From assembly GCA_910584835.1 (NCBI GenBank), contig CAJUEG010000025.1, positions 1 to 33,234 of the forward strand: a stretch of 33,234 nt of DNA. The letters run 5' to 3'. A model generated the notes under the pieces. The model was given only the letters and a program-made list of their open reading frames with translations. It ran no database searches and was not told where the DNA came from. Numbering within the stretch: the stretch's first letter is position 1; each line of letters begins with the position of its first letter. Shown one piece after another: positions 7,637 to 14,596 of this stretch. This DNA comes from an uncultured Oscillospiraceae bacterium (GTDB lineage Bacteria; Bacillota; Clostridia; Oscillospirales; Oscillospiraceae). A program made the position numbers and the translations under genes.

Positions 7637-8278
7637 TCAGGCGAAGGCGAGATAGGTGTATTGGGTGTTCAGGCGGTTGGCGGAAGAATTGTAGATCGCG
7701 GTTGTATTGGGCAGGTGGTACACGGTAAAGCCGCCGGGGACGATTTTTATAACGTTGTAGGGTTTGTCCGTCAGGCATATGGCCACTATTGAGGAGCCGG
7801 AGACGAGTGCCGGCAGGACGACCGCCGTCGGGGTGAAGCCCAGCTGGATGGTCTGGGAGCCGCCGGAGGTCTCCGTGTTGCCGGTGTAGGTCCCACAGGC
7901 GAACTTGTGGCGCTCCAGGGCGGTGACGGCGCTTTTCCGGGCCGCGGCCTCGTCGGAGATGGCCTTCTGCCGGGCGGCGGTCTCAGCGGCGACAGCGTCT
8001 TTCCGGGCGGCGGCTTCGTCGGCAACAGCCTTTGCCCTGGCGGTGGCCTCGGCGGCGTCGGCGTTTTTCCGGGCTGTGGCTTCGTCGGAGACGGCCTTCT
8101 GCCGGGCGGCGATCTCGTCGGCCACCGCTTTCTGCCGGGCCGCAGTCTCTTCGGCCAGGGCCGCCGCCCCGTCCGCCAGGGCGGTTTCCACCTTCCGGGC
8201 GTTTTGGTTGAGCGGCTCCGGGGAAAACACGTCGTCGGTTTCGATGAGATTGAGCTTGTAGGTCGTTGTCTGCTGCAT
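7637..8278 (-). CDS. Coiled-coil surface/fibre-like protein, copy 2 (complete)
   Basis: This is a 213-residue protein starting MQQTTTYKLNLIET. The N-terminal 44 residues resemble bases of phage-type fibre proteins. Seven 11-residue repeats follow (residues 45-121), then a C-terminal domain of about 90 residues (HKFACGTYTG to YTYLAFA) that is about as diverged from copy 1 as the S-layer bodies are from each other. ATG 8278 is chosen because GGGAGGG lies 7-8 nt upstream; the longer open frame to 8455 lacks a better site. No signal peptide is seen, so if the product is on the surface it needs another route. The ribosome-binding site lies inside a perfect hairpin (8283-8308). The function is unknown. 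Confidence 0.78.
   Translation of the reverse strand: MQQTTTYKLNLIETDDVFSPEPLNQNARKVETALADGAAALAEETAARQKAVADEIAARQKAVSDEATARKNADAAEATARAKAVADEAAARKDAVAAETAARQKAISDEAAARKSAVTALERHKFACGTYTGNTETSGGSQTIQLGFTPTAVVLPALVSGSSIVAICLTDKPYNVIKIVPGGFTVYHLPNTTAIYNSSANRLNTQYTYLAFA
7916..8146 (-). repeat. Seven tandem 33-bp units encoding hendecad repeats
   Basis: Seven 33-bp units encode ARQKAVADE-type and ARKNADAAE-type 11-residue repeats. This is two units fewer than the nine visible in copy 1. Confidence 0.85.
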
Positions 8279-8282
8279 AATT

Positions 8283-8308
8283 TTATCCCTCCCGACCGGG
8301 AGGGATAA
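8283..8308 (-). promoter_or_regulatory. Hairpin covering the ribosome-binding site of coiled-coil gene 2
   Basis: TTATCCCTCCC and its exact complement GGGAGGGATAA flank a 4-nt loop. In the minus-strand transcript the 3' arm contains GGGAGGG, the ribosome-binding site for ATG 8278. The stem would hide it, suggesting translational control or a structural 5' end. Confidence 0.55.
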
Positions 8309-8435
8309 CGGGACCGGAGGTGCACGCCCCGGGGCAACGCGGCCAGGCGGATTTTTCCCGGAAACGGGCGGACGACCTGTGTTCGCCTCTTGCTTCACAA
8401 GTCCGCCCGCATGGAACGTTCGGCACTCTCCTGCG

Positions 8436-8453
8436 GACTTTGCGCGAAAAGTC
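8436..8453. promoter_or_regulatory. GACTTT dyad in the gap upstream of ychF
   Basis: GACTTT and AAAGTC are separated by 6 bp (GCGCGA) in the otherwise featureless gap between coiled-coil gene 2 and ychF (8309-8479). No convincing promoter for coiled-coil gene 2 was found in this gap. Confidence 0.25.
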
Positions 8454-8479
8454 AACGTTGTACGCCGCCCGATTCCCTA

Positions 8480-8508
8480 TTGAGAATCAGGCGGCATTAT
8501 GCTATAAT
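8480..8508 (+). promoter_or_regulatory. Sigma-A promoter of ychF
   Basis: TTGAGA (8480-8485), a 17-bp spacer and TATAAT (8503-8508), 35 bp before the ychF start codon. Confidence 0.82.
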
Positions 8509-8543
8509 GTGGCAAAGCGCAAAGCGAGGAGACGTGAGAAATC

Positions 8544-9641
8544 ATGAAATTAGGCATCGTCGGTCTGCCCAACGTGGGCAAGTCCACCCTGTTCAACGCC
8601 ATCACCAACGCCGGTGCGGAGAGCGCCAACTACCCCTTCTGCACCATCGACCCCAATGTGGGCACCGTGGCCGTGCCGGACAGCCGGCTGGACTGGCTCA
8701 GCGATTTTTATAAGCCGAAGAAGACCACACCCGCCGTGGTGGAATTTGTGGACATTGCGGGCCTGGTGAAGGGAGCGTCCAAGGGCGAGGGCCTGGGGAA
8801 CAAATTCCTTGCCAATATCCGGGAATGCGCCGCCATTGTCCATGTGGTGCGGTGCTTTGACGACGAAAACGTTATCCATGTGGAGGGCTCCACCGACCCT
8901 GTCCGGGACATGGACATCATCGACCTGGAGCTCATCATGGCGGATGTGGAGATGGCCGACCGCCGCATCGACAAGGCCCGCAAGGCGGCGAAGGCCGACA
9001 AGAAGTTCAACCACGAGGCAGAGGTGTTCGAGGGTCTGCGGGACTGGCTCAACGACGGCAAGTCCGCCCGGTCTTATCTGGGTGAGGTGGACGAGGAGGA
9101 CGCGGCGCTCATTTCCACCAGTGAGCTTCTCTCTCTCAAGCCGGTGATTTACGCCGCAAACCTGGATGAGGAGGGATTTTCCAATCCGTCGGGCGTGCCC
9201 TACTACGCGCAGGTTTCGGAGCGGGCGGCGGCTGAGGGTGCGCAGGTAATCCCGGTGTGCGCCAAGCTGGAGGCGGAGATCGCCGAGCTGCCCGCCGACG
9301 AAAAGGCCATGTTCCTGGAGGACCTGGGCATCGCGGAGAGCGGCCTGGACCGGCTCATCAAGGCCAGCTATACCCTGCTGGGCCTTATCTCTTTCCTCAC
9401 CTCTGGGGAGGATGAGTGCCGTGCCTGGACCATCACCCGGGGCACCAAGGCCCCCCAGGCGGCGGGGAAGATCCACACCGATTTTGAGCGGGGCTTCATC
9501 CGGGCGGAGACGGTGGCCTTTGAGGACCTGAAGAGCTGCGGTTCCATGGCCGCCGCCCGGGAAAAGGGCCTGATCCGTTCCGAGGGCAAGGAGTACGTGG
9601 TGCAGGACGGGGACATCATTTTGTTCCGGTTCAACGTGTGA
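8544..9641 (+). CDS. ychF: Redox/ribosome-associated GTPase/ATPase YchF (OLA1 family)
   Basis: This 365-residue protein has the usual YchF length. The G1 loop GLPNVGKST is at residues 7-15, G3 DIAG at about 70-73, and the altered G4 motif NLDE near residue 205 that in this family favours ATP over GTP. The C-terminus is a TGS domain with the conserved DECRAWTI and GDIILFRFNV segments. The protein is cytoplasmic and binds ribosomes; in other bacteria it affects stress responses and translation initiation. ATG 8544 is preceded by GAGGAG. The gene stands alone behind its own promoter. Confidence 0.96.
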   Translation: MKLGIVGLPNVGKSTLFNAITNAGAESANYPFCTIDPNVGTVAVPDSRLDWLSDFYKPKKTTPAVVEFVDIAGLVKGASKGEGLGNKFLANIRECAAIVHVVRCFDDENVIHVEGSTDPVRDMDIIDLELIMADVEMADRRIDKARKAAKADKKFNHEAEVFEGLRDWLNDGKSARSYLGEVDEEDAALISTSELLSLKPVIYAANLDEEGFSNPSGVPYYAQVSERAAAEGAQVIPVCAKLEAEIAELPADEKAMFLEDLGIAESGLDRLIKASYTLLGLISFLTSGEDECRAWTITRGTKAPQAAGKIHTDFERGFIRAETVAFEDLKSCGSMAAAREKGLIRSEGKEYVVQDGDIILFRFNV

Positions 9642-9723
9642 CCGGCAGGGCCGCCGGATTCCCTTTTCAGATTAGTGTTGCTGGAGACCGCTTCGTCAAA
9701 CCACTCGTCAAAATATCCAAAAC

Positions 9724-9753
9724 GGGCAACCACCCATTAATGGATGACTGCCC
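9724..9753. terminator. Possible hairpin between ychF and the convergent membrane-protein gene
   Basis: GGGCA...TGCCC arms enclose the palindrome CCATTAATGG, giving an imperfect stem between the two convergent genes. No clear T-run follows, so a terminator role is uncertain. Confidence 0.35.
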
Positions 9754-9770
9754 AATAAACTGTAATTTGT

Positions 9771-10373
9771 TTACTTGCCTTTGTCTCTCTTTATTTCATT
9801 CACCAATAGCGCAATACCATAAAAGCCGCAAATCAACAAAATAATATCTTCGTATGCATTAAAAATAATCGACTTTATTCCTGTTAATCCCCAAACGGTC
9901 AATAAGATAAGAAGCAATATATTCTTTCTTTTGTACGCTGCATAAACAGTTATACTCAAGCTAACGATTGGACATGGCATTATATATGTTACCATTTGGG
10001 GAAATCTGTTTCCGAGCACAAGAGATATAAGTGGATAGAGCAAATAAAGTACTAACAATAGGCTTTGAAACGGGGTAGGTTTTTCAAGTAAATCATTCTT
10101 GTTATGCCAGCTTTCATATAAAAACAAAAATCCACAAAGCAGATATAGCGGCAAGGCAAAAAATTTTTGAATAGGCTCTGTTCCATATCCCGCAAAAAAC
10201 ACAATACCTATAAATAAGTTAGCAATTCCCAGTGCAACCTTTGCCGCCCAATTTACTTTTTGCATATACGATAATGCAATCGCTACAATTACGAATATAA
10301 GCAAGCCGATTTGAAGGATTTTTGTTTGCTCATTATAATTACCAATGACATTCCAAAATGCCTGTGCATCCAT
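9771..10373 (-). CDS. AT-rich integral membrane protein (DUF6064-like)
   Basis: This 200-residue protein has about six hydrophobic segments and a short polar N-terminus with FWNVIGNYNEQT. The pattern, including GIANLFIGIVFF and YGTEPIQKFFALPLYLLCG, recalls DUF6064 membrane proteins of unknown function; the assignment is from memory. ATG 10373 has GGAGG 6 nt upstream. The DNA is visibly more AT-rich, with A/T-ending codons, than all neighbours, which suggests acquisition by transfer. It has its own promoter with a dyad between the -35 and -10 boxes, and it separates two housekeeping genes. The function is unknown. Confidence 0.8.
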   Translation of the reverse strand: MDAQAFWNVIGNYNEQTKILQIGLLIFVIVAIALSYMQKVNWAAKVALGIANLFIGIVFFAGYGTEPIQKFFALPLYLLCGFLFLYESWHNKNDLLEKPTPFQSLLLVLYLLYPLISLVLGNRFPQMVTYIMPCPIVSLSITVYAAYKRKNILLLILLTVWGLTGIKSIIFNAYEDIILLICGFYGIALLVNEIKRDKGK

Positions 10374-10407
10374 GTGCTTCCTCCATAAATTCCAATTTGT
10401 TGAGACA

Positions 10408-10436
10408 ATTATAATACAGGACTCCTGTTATATCAA
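10408..10436 (-). promoter_or_regulatory. Promoter of the AT-rich membrane gene, with an operator-like dyad
   Basis: On the minus strand, TTGATA (10436-10431), 17 bp, and TATAAT (10413-10408). The spacer contains the perfect dyad ACAGGA-C-TCCTGT (10416-10428). A dyad filling the spacer is a common repressor-operator position. Confidence 0.75.
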
Positions 10437-10509
10437 TACGCTTTTGTGGAAACTGCTGAAGCTATATTCCAGCAACACTTTCCTTAAAAGGGACCCGCCG
10501 GAAAACCTC

Positions 10510-10538
10510 TTGCAATCCCAAGGCGTATGGGGTATAAT
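10510..10538 (+). promoter_or_regulatory. Sigma-A promoter of efp
   Basis: TTGCAA (10510-10515), 17 bp, and TATAAT (10533-10538), giving a leader of about 50 nt. Confidence 0.78.
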
Positions 10539-10592
10539 ATATTGACTTATTTTTTACACGGCTAAATTTTTCAATATTGGAGGACGATACCA

Positions 10593-11162
10593 ATGGCAAT
10601 GATCACAGCAGGCGATTTCCGCAACGGCGTGACCTTTGAGATGGAAGGTAAAGTGATGCAGGTGGTGGAGTTCCAGCACGTCAAGCCCGGCAAGGGCGCG
10701 GCGTTTGTGCGCACCAAGATGAGGAACGTCATCACCGGCGCCGTCACCGAGACTTCCTTCAACCCCACCGCCAAGTTCGAGCAGGCTTTTGTGGACCGCA
10801 AGGACATGGAGTACAGCTACAACGACGGCGACCTGTACTATTTCATGGACATGGAGACCTATGAGATGACCCCCATCAACAAGGACGTGCTGGGGGACAA
10901 TTTCAAGTTCGTCAAGGAGAACATGACCTGCAAGATCATGTCCTACAAGGGCAGCGTGTTCGGCGTGGAGCCCCCCAACTTTGTGGAGCTGGAGGTCACC
11001 GAGTCCGACCCCGGCGTCAAGGGCGACACGGCCACCAACGTGACCAAGCCCGCCATCCTGGAGACCGGCGCGGAGATCAAGGTGCCCCTGTTCATCAACC
11101 CCGGCGACCGCATCCGCATCGACACCCGCACCGGCGAGTATCTGGAGCGCTGCAAGGGATAA
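10593..11162 (+). CDS. efp: Translation elongation factor P
   Basis: This 189-residue protein is close to the normal 185-190. It has the three-domain EF-P layout: a KOW-like N-terminal domain with HVKPGKGAAF, whose Lys34 is the residue at the tip that is modified in many species; a central OB domain (VTESDPGVKGDTA...TKPAILETG); and a C-terminal OB domain (GDRIRIDTRTGEYLERCKG). EF-P binds between the P and E sites of stalled ribosomes and helps form bonds at polyproline stretches. The start has GGAGGACG upstream. The CD1247-type gene follows after 81 bp and may be co-transcribed. No EF-P-modifying enzyme gene is seen in the window. Confidence 0.96.
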   Translation: MAMITAGDFRNGVTFEMEGKVMQVVEFQHVKPGKGAAFVRTKMRNVITGAVTETSFNPTAKFEQAFVDRKDMEYSYNDGDLYYFMDMETYEMTPINKDVLGDNFKFVKENMTCKIMSYKGSVFGVEPPNFVELEVTESDPGVKGDTATNVTKPAILETGAEIKVPLFINPGDRIRIDTRTGEYLERCKG

Positions 11163-11233
11163 GCGCGGAGCCGCTGTGAGTGGCGCGGATGGAGCGAAAC
11201 GCGCAGTCCTGATGAGCGGCACGACAATGACAA
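11163..11233. repeat. Possible diverged member of the gene-end dispersed repeat family
   Basis: Directly after the efp stop codon comes GCGCGGAGCCGC and later GCACGACAATGACA. These echo the GCGCGGAG start and the GTGACA end of the repeats at 15098-15234, 18554-18960, 27830-27864, 28825-28953 and 31909-32029. The match is weak. Confidence 0.35.
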
Positions 11234-11243
11234 GGAGACAGTT

Positions 11244-11663
11244 ATGACCATATCTGAAAAGGTGGCCTATATCCAGGGGATGTTCGTGGGTATGGAGCTG
11301 GACAAGTCCGAGATGAAGGTGGCCCGCGTCCTGTCCGAGGTGCTGGACGTCCTCCAGGAGGTGGGCCAGCAGCTGGACGGCATGGACGCTGCCATGGACC
11401 AGTTTGATGAGGAGCTGGACACCCTGGGAGATGCTGTGGCCGACCTGGAGGAAGCCGTCTTCGACGACGAGGACGAAGAGGATGGGGACTTTGGCGATGG
11501 GGACGGCGAGGAGGACTTTTTCGAGATCCCCTGTCCCACCTGCGGGGAGGACCTGCTGGTGGACGACGAAGCCCTTGCCGCCGGCGTGGTGGACTGTCCC
11601 GTGTGCGGCGGAAAATTCGCCCTGTCCTTTGAGGATGAGGAGGACGGTCCCGAAGAGGGGTAA
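11244..11663 (+). CDS. CD1247-type acidic protein with C-terminal zinc ribbon
   Basis: This 139-residue protein has an alpha-helical, coiled-coil-prone N-terminal half (KVAYIQGMFVGMELDKSE and following), a strongly acidic linker of Asp/Glu/Gly, and a zinc ribbon with two CxxC pairs (CPTCGED and CPVCGGK). This matches the CD1247 N-terminal-domain family of Clostridia, whose function is not known. The start has AAGGAGA upstream. It sits behind efp and before a clear terminator. DNA, RNA or protein binding through the ribbon is possible but not shown. Confidence 0.82.
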   Translation: MTISEKVAYIQGMFVGMELDKSEMKVARVLSEVLDVLQEVGQQLDGMDAAMDQFDEELDTLGDAVADLEEAVFDDEDEEDGDFGDGDGEEDFFEIPCPTCGEDLLVDDEALAAGVVDCPVCGGKFALSFEDEEDGPEEG

Positions 11664-11676
11664 GCAAGAAAAGGGT

Positions 11677-11702
11677 AGCCCCCTGGCGCGAGCCAGGGGG
11701 CT
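11677..11702 (+). terminator. Intrinsic terminator after the CD1247-type gene
   Basis: AGCCCCCTGGC, loop GCGA, and the complementary GCCAGGGGGCT, followed by TTATT. Confidence 0.88.
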
Positions 11703-11749
11703 TTATTATGCTTTTGCAGGCCGGACGCGCGAGCCGCACGGAGCGGACC

Positions 11750-12496
11750 TTACCCCGGCGAGGGTGGCAGTTTTCGGTAGACCTTACCGTTTTCCGGCGT
11801 CTTTCCCCGGATGGCGAAAAGCTGCTCCACGGTGACAAAGTGAAATCCTCTTGCCATCAGCGCGTCCACCACCTGAAGGGCGGTGTCCACGCTGGCGGGG
11901 TAGATGTCATGGAGGAGGATGATGTCGCCGTCCTGGGTGTTGTCCAGTATAACAGCCACCTGCCGGGCCGTGTCCCGGTCGGACCAGTCTTCGGGGTCCA
12001 CCGACCACAGCACGATGGGGGCGGCGGCCCGGGCTTGGGTGGCGGCGTTCATCATGCCGTAGGGGGGACGGAGCATGAAGTCCTCCCGCCCCACCAGGGC
12101 GGTGAGGGTGGCGCGCAGGCTGTCCACCTCCGCATAGAACCCGGCGGCGTTGAGCTGGTCCAGCTTTTTGTGGTGGTAGGTGTGCAGGCCGATCTGATGG
12201 CCCTCACCCTCCATACGCTGGAGGAGCAGCTCGTTGCCCTCCACATTCTCACCGATGACGAAGAAGGTGGCGTGCACCCCCCGCTGGGCCAGGCCGTCCA
12301 ACAGCACCGGGGTGGTAACATCCCTTGGCCCGTCGTCAAAGGTGAGGGCCACATAAGGTCCGGCGGGGATCTTAGCCTCCCCAAGCGCCTGCCGTTCGCC
12401 GCCATAATCCGCCTGGGGCCAATAGGGGGCGGCCGCCGCCGCCAGCACGGCCAGCGCCAGCGCTCCCGCCTCCAGACGCTTTTTCCAGTTTGACAA
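11750..12496 (-). CDS. Polysaccharide deacetylase (NodB-type), membrane-anchored
   Basis: This 248-residue protein has an N-terminal signal anchor (about residues 8-25) followed by a NodB domain. Motifs are TFDDGP (52-57, catalytic base and metal Asp), HTYHH (105-109, metal His pair), RPPYG (143-147), DPEDW (167-171) and LLHD (194-197). It probably removes acetyl groups from peptidoglycan or another N-acetylated glycan outside the cell, as PgdA or PdaA do. Substrate cannot be told from sequence. The start appears to be TTG 12496 with AAAGGCGG upstream, a weak site. It converges on the CD1247-type gene and is followed in the same direction by no close partner. Confidence 0.9.
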   Translation of the reverse strand: MSNWKKRLEAGALALAVLAAAAAPYWPQADYGGERQALGEAKIPAGPYVALTFDDGPRDVTTPVLLDGLAQRGVHATFFVIGENVEGNELLLQRMEGEGHQIGLHTYHHKKLDQLNAAGFYAEVDSLRATLTALVGREDFMLRPPYGMMNAATQARAAAPIVLWSVDPEDWSDRDTARQVAVILDNTQDGDIILLHDIYPASVDTALQVVDALMARGFHFVTVEQLFAIRGKTPENGKVYRKLPPSPG

Positions 12497-12657
12497 GCCC
12501 GTCGCCGCCTTTCGTCCGCTAATGTGGTCAGTATGTGCGGCGGGGCGGGTTTTATTCCCCTCAAATCTGACTTCTCAGCCAGGCGGAGCGGCGGAAATAT
12601 TTGAGAAACAGCAAATTTAATGTATCTGCGGCGGCCTGCGTGCCTTTTACATCAAAA

Positions 12658-13722
12658 TTACAGGATAATCAGCTGTTTCGGGGAGTGGGTGATATCAATG
12701 CAGCCCTCGTCGGTGAGCATGATGACGTCCTCAATGCGCACGCCGAACTTCCCGGGCAGGTAGATGCCCGGCTCGGCGGACAGCAGCGCCCCGGCGGGGA
12801 TGGGCTTGTCGTTGCGGGTGTGGAAGCCGGGGTTCTCATGGATCTCAATGCCCAGGGAGTGGCCGAAGCCGTGGCCGAAATACTCGCCATAGCCCGCGTC
12901 CTCGATCACCTTGGCTCCGGCCTCGTGGACCTCCTTGCCGGTGACCCCGGCGCGGGCGGCGGCGATGCCCGCCAGCTGGGCCTTGAGCACGGTGTCATAG
13001 ACAAGGACCATCTCCTCGGAGGGCTGGCCCATGGCCACCGTGCGGGTCATGTCGGAGCAGTAGCCGCCCACCTTGCACCCGAAGTCCATGGTGACGAACT
13101 GGCCGTTTTGGATGACGGCGGGGCCGGGGACGGCGTGGGGCTTGGAGCCGTTGGCGCCGCAGGCCACGATGGGGTCGAAGGAGTTGCGCTCCGCCCCCTT
13201 CCGGGCCATGATGTAGGTGAGCCGGGCGGCCACCTCCTGCTCGGTGAGGCCGGGCTTGAGGAAGTTCAAAATCTCCAGCAGGGCCTCGTCGGTGATGCGC
13301 TGGGCCTCCTTCATGGCGGCCAGTTCGCCCTCGTCCTTCACCATCCGCAGCTGGGTGAGCAGATCGGAGGCGGGGACGAACTCGGCCTCCACCTCCTTTG
13401 TCCAAGCGGTGTGGGACGCCACGGACATGTACTCCTCCTCGAAGCCCAGCTTGGCGATGCCGTTCTCCTTCACCAGCTCCGCCACCAGCTTGTGGTAGCT
13501 CTTGCCCTTGGGGGGCAGGGACACCTCAGCCCCGGAGATGAGCTGCCGGGCGGCCTCGATATACCGGGAATCGGTGTAGTACCAGCACTTGTCCGGGGTG
13601 ATAAGCGCCGCGCCCTCTCCGTGGAAGCCCATGGCGTAGAACTCGCCGGGTTCGCTGGTGATGAGCATGGCGTCCAGGCCGCGTTCCTTCAATTTTGCGG
13701 CAATTTTTTCAAAATGGGTCAT
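12658..13722 (-). CDS. M24 family aminopeptidase (Xaa-Pro peptidase type)
   Basis: This 354-residue cytoplasmic metallopeptidase has a creatinase-like N-terminal domain (about 1-125) and a pita-bread C-terminal domain. Metal ligands are visible in MDFGCKVGGYCSD (two Asp), GHGFGHSLG (His), AEPGIYLPG (Glu) and RIEDV (Glu). It probably removes N-terminal residues ahead of proline from peptides. ATG 13722 is preferred over ATG 13731 because AAGGAG ends right against the latter but lies 9 nt before the former. It is the last gene of a tight three-gene operon, 13 bp after the TIM-barrel gene. Confidence 0.92.
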   Translation of the reverse strand: MTHFEKIAAKLKERGLDAMLITSEPGEFYAMGFHGEGAALITPDKCWYYTDSRYIEAARQLISGAEVSLPPKGKSYHKLVAELVKENGIAKLGFEEEYMSVASHTAWTKEVEAEFVPASDLLTQLRMVKDEGELAAMKEAQRITDEALLEILNFLKPGLTEQEVAARLTYIMARKGAERNSFDPIVACGANGSKPHAVPGPAVIQNGQFVTMDFGCKVGGYCSDMTRTVAMGQPSEEMVLVYDTVLKAQLAGIAAARAGVTGKEVHEAGAKVIEDAGYGEYFGHGFGHSLGIEIHENPGFHTRNDKPIPAGALLSAEPGIYLPGKFGVRIEDVIMLTDEGCIDITHSPKQLIIL

Positions 13723-13735
13723 GGGAAACATCTCC

Positions 13736-14596
13736 TTATATTTTATTTGACAAAAATTTGTGATAAACCTGCTTCATGGTGAGCGCGTCCTCCGCCTGCG
13801 TACCAGCTGATTCACAGATGAAGGTGGGGCTCCATCCCCGCCTTGCCACCGCCCGGGCCAGCGGCGCCCAGTCCGGGCCGTAGCCCCCGTCGTCGGAAAA
13901 GGTGCGGTGGCACTTCTCGCCGCCGCCCGTGGTGAACTCGATGTGGGAGAAGTGGCTGTGGAAGCGGGAGGCCCGTTCCGGGCCCAGAACCTCCTCCATC
14001 CGGCCCAGCATCCGTTCCATGGCCTCTTCCCCCTCGTCCGCCCCCAGGGAGCGGGCGTACAGGTGGCCGAAGTCCACACAGGGGACGAGCCGCCCGTCCA
14101 GGGCGCACAGCTCCAGCACCTCGTCCAGATCGCCAAGCTGGTTGATTTTCCCCATGGTCTCCGGGCACAGGGCGATGTGTCCGAACCCCGCGCCGTCGCA
14201 GGCGGCAATCACCTCTTTCAGGGAGTACAACGCGGTGTCCAGCGCCTCCCGCCTTGTGCGCTTCATCAGCGCCCCGGAGTGGATGACCACCCGGCGCGCC
14301 CCCATCCAGTCCGCCGCCAGGCAGGCCCCGGTGATGTAGCCGATGGTCTTTTGCAGCGCCTCCCGGTCCGGGTTGGCCAGGTTAATGAAATAAGGGGCGT
14401 GGAGGGACAGGACAATGCCCTCCTTTTCGGCGGCGAGGCCCACCTTCCGGGCGGTGTCCTCCCCCACATGGACCCCCTTGCCGCACTGGTATTCGTAGCA
14501 GTCCAGGCCGATCTCCCGCAGCCAGCGGGGCGCGTCCGCCGAGGACTTGTAGGGGAAATTTTCCGCGTTCCCCGCCGGGCCGAACATGGCGCTCAC
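13736..14596 (-). CDS. Endonuclease IV / xylose-isomerase-like TIM-barrel protein
   Basis: This 286-residue protein of the AP-endonuclease-2 fold has candidate metal ligands in LSLHAPY, VIHSGA, CPETMGK, VDFGHL, HSHFSHIE and FICES. The pattern fits endonuclease IV (Nfo), which cuts DNA at abasic sites, and some annotation pipelines would call it deoxyribonuclease IV. The sugar-isomerase branch shares the fold, so activity is inferred. The start GTG 14596 has AAGGGGG 7 nt upstream and overlaps the stop of the upstream phosphatase gene by 4 bp, showing coupling. Confidence 0.8.
   Translation of the reverse strand: MSAMFGPAGNAENFPYKSSADAPRWLREIGLDCYEYQCGKGVHVGEDTARKVGLAAEKEGIVLSLHAPYFINLANPDREALQKTIGYITGACLAADWMGARRVVIHSGALMKRTRREALDTALYSLKEVIAACDGAGFGHIALCPETMGKINQLGDLDEVLELCALDGRLVPCVDFGHLYARSLGADEGEEAMERMLGRMEEVLGPERASRFHSHFSHIEFTTGGGEKCHRTFSDDGGYGPDWAPLARAVARRGWSPTFICESAGTQAEDALTMKQVYHKFLSNKI

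Noticed and set aside
1..8278. Prophage remnant because the coiled-coil genes resemble tail fibres
   Set aside because: No other phage structural, replication or integration genes are present, and the genes are tied to S-layer genes in a symmetric layout.
13812..14208. Several frames of over 100 codons overlapping the TIM-barrel gene
   Set aside because: Pro/Arg/Ala-rich shadows of a GC-rich gene with no supporting sites.
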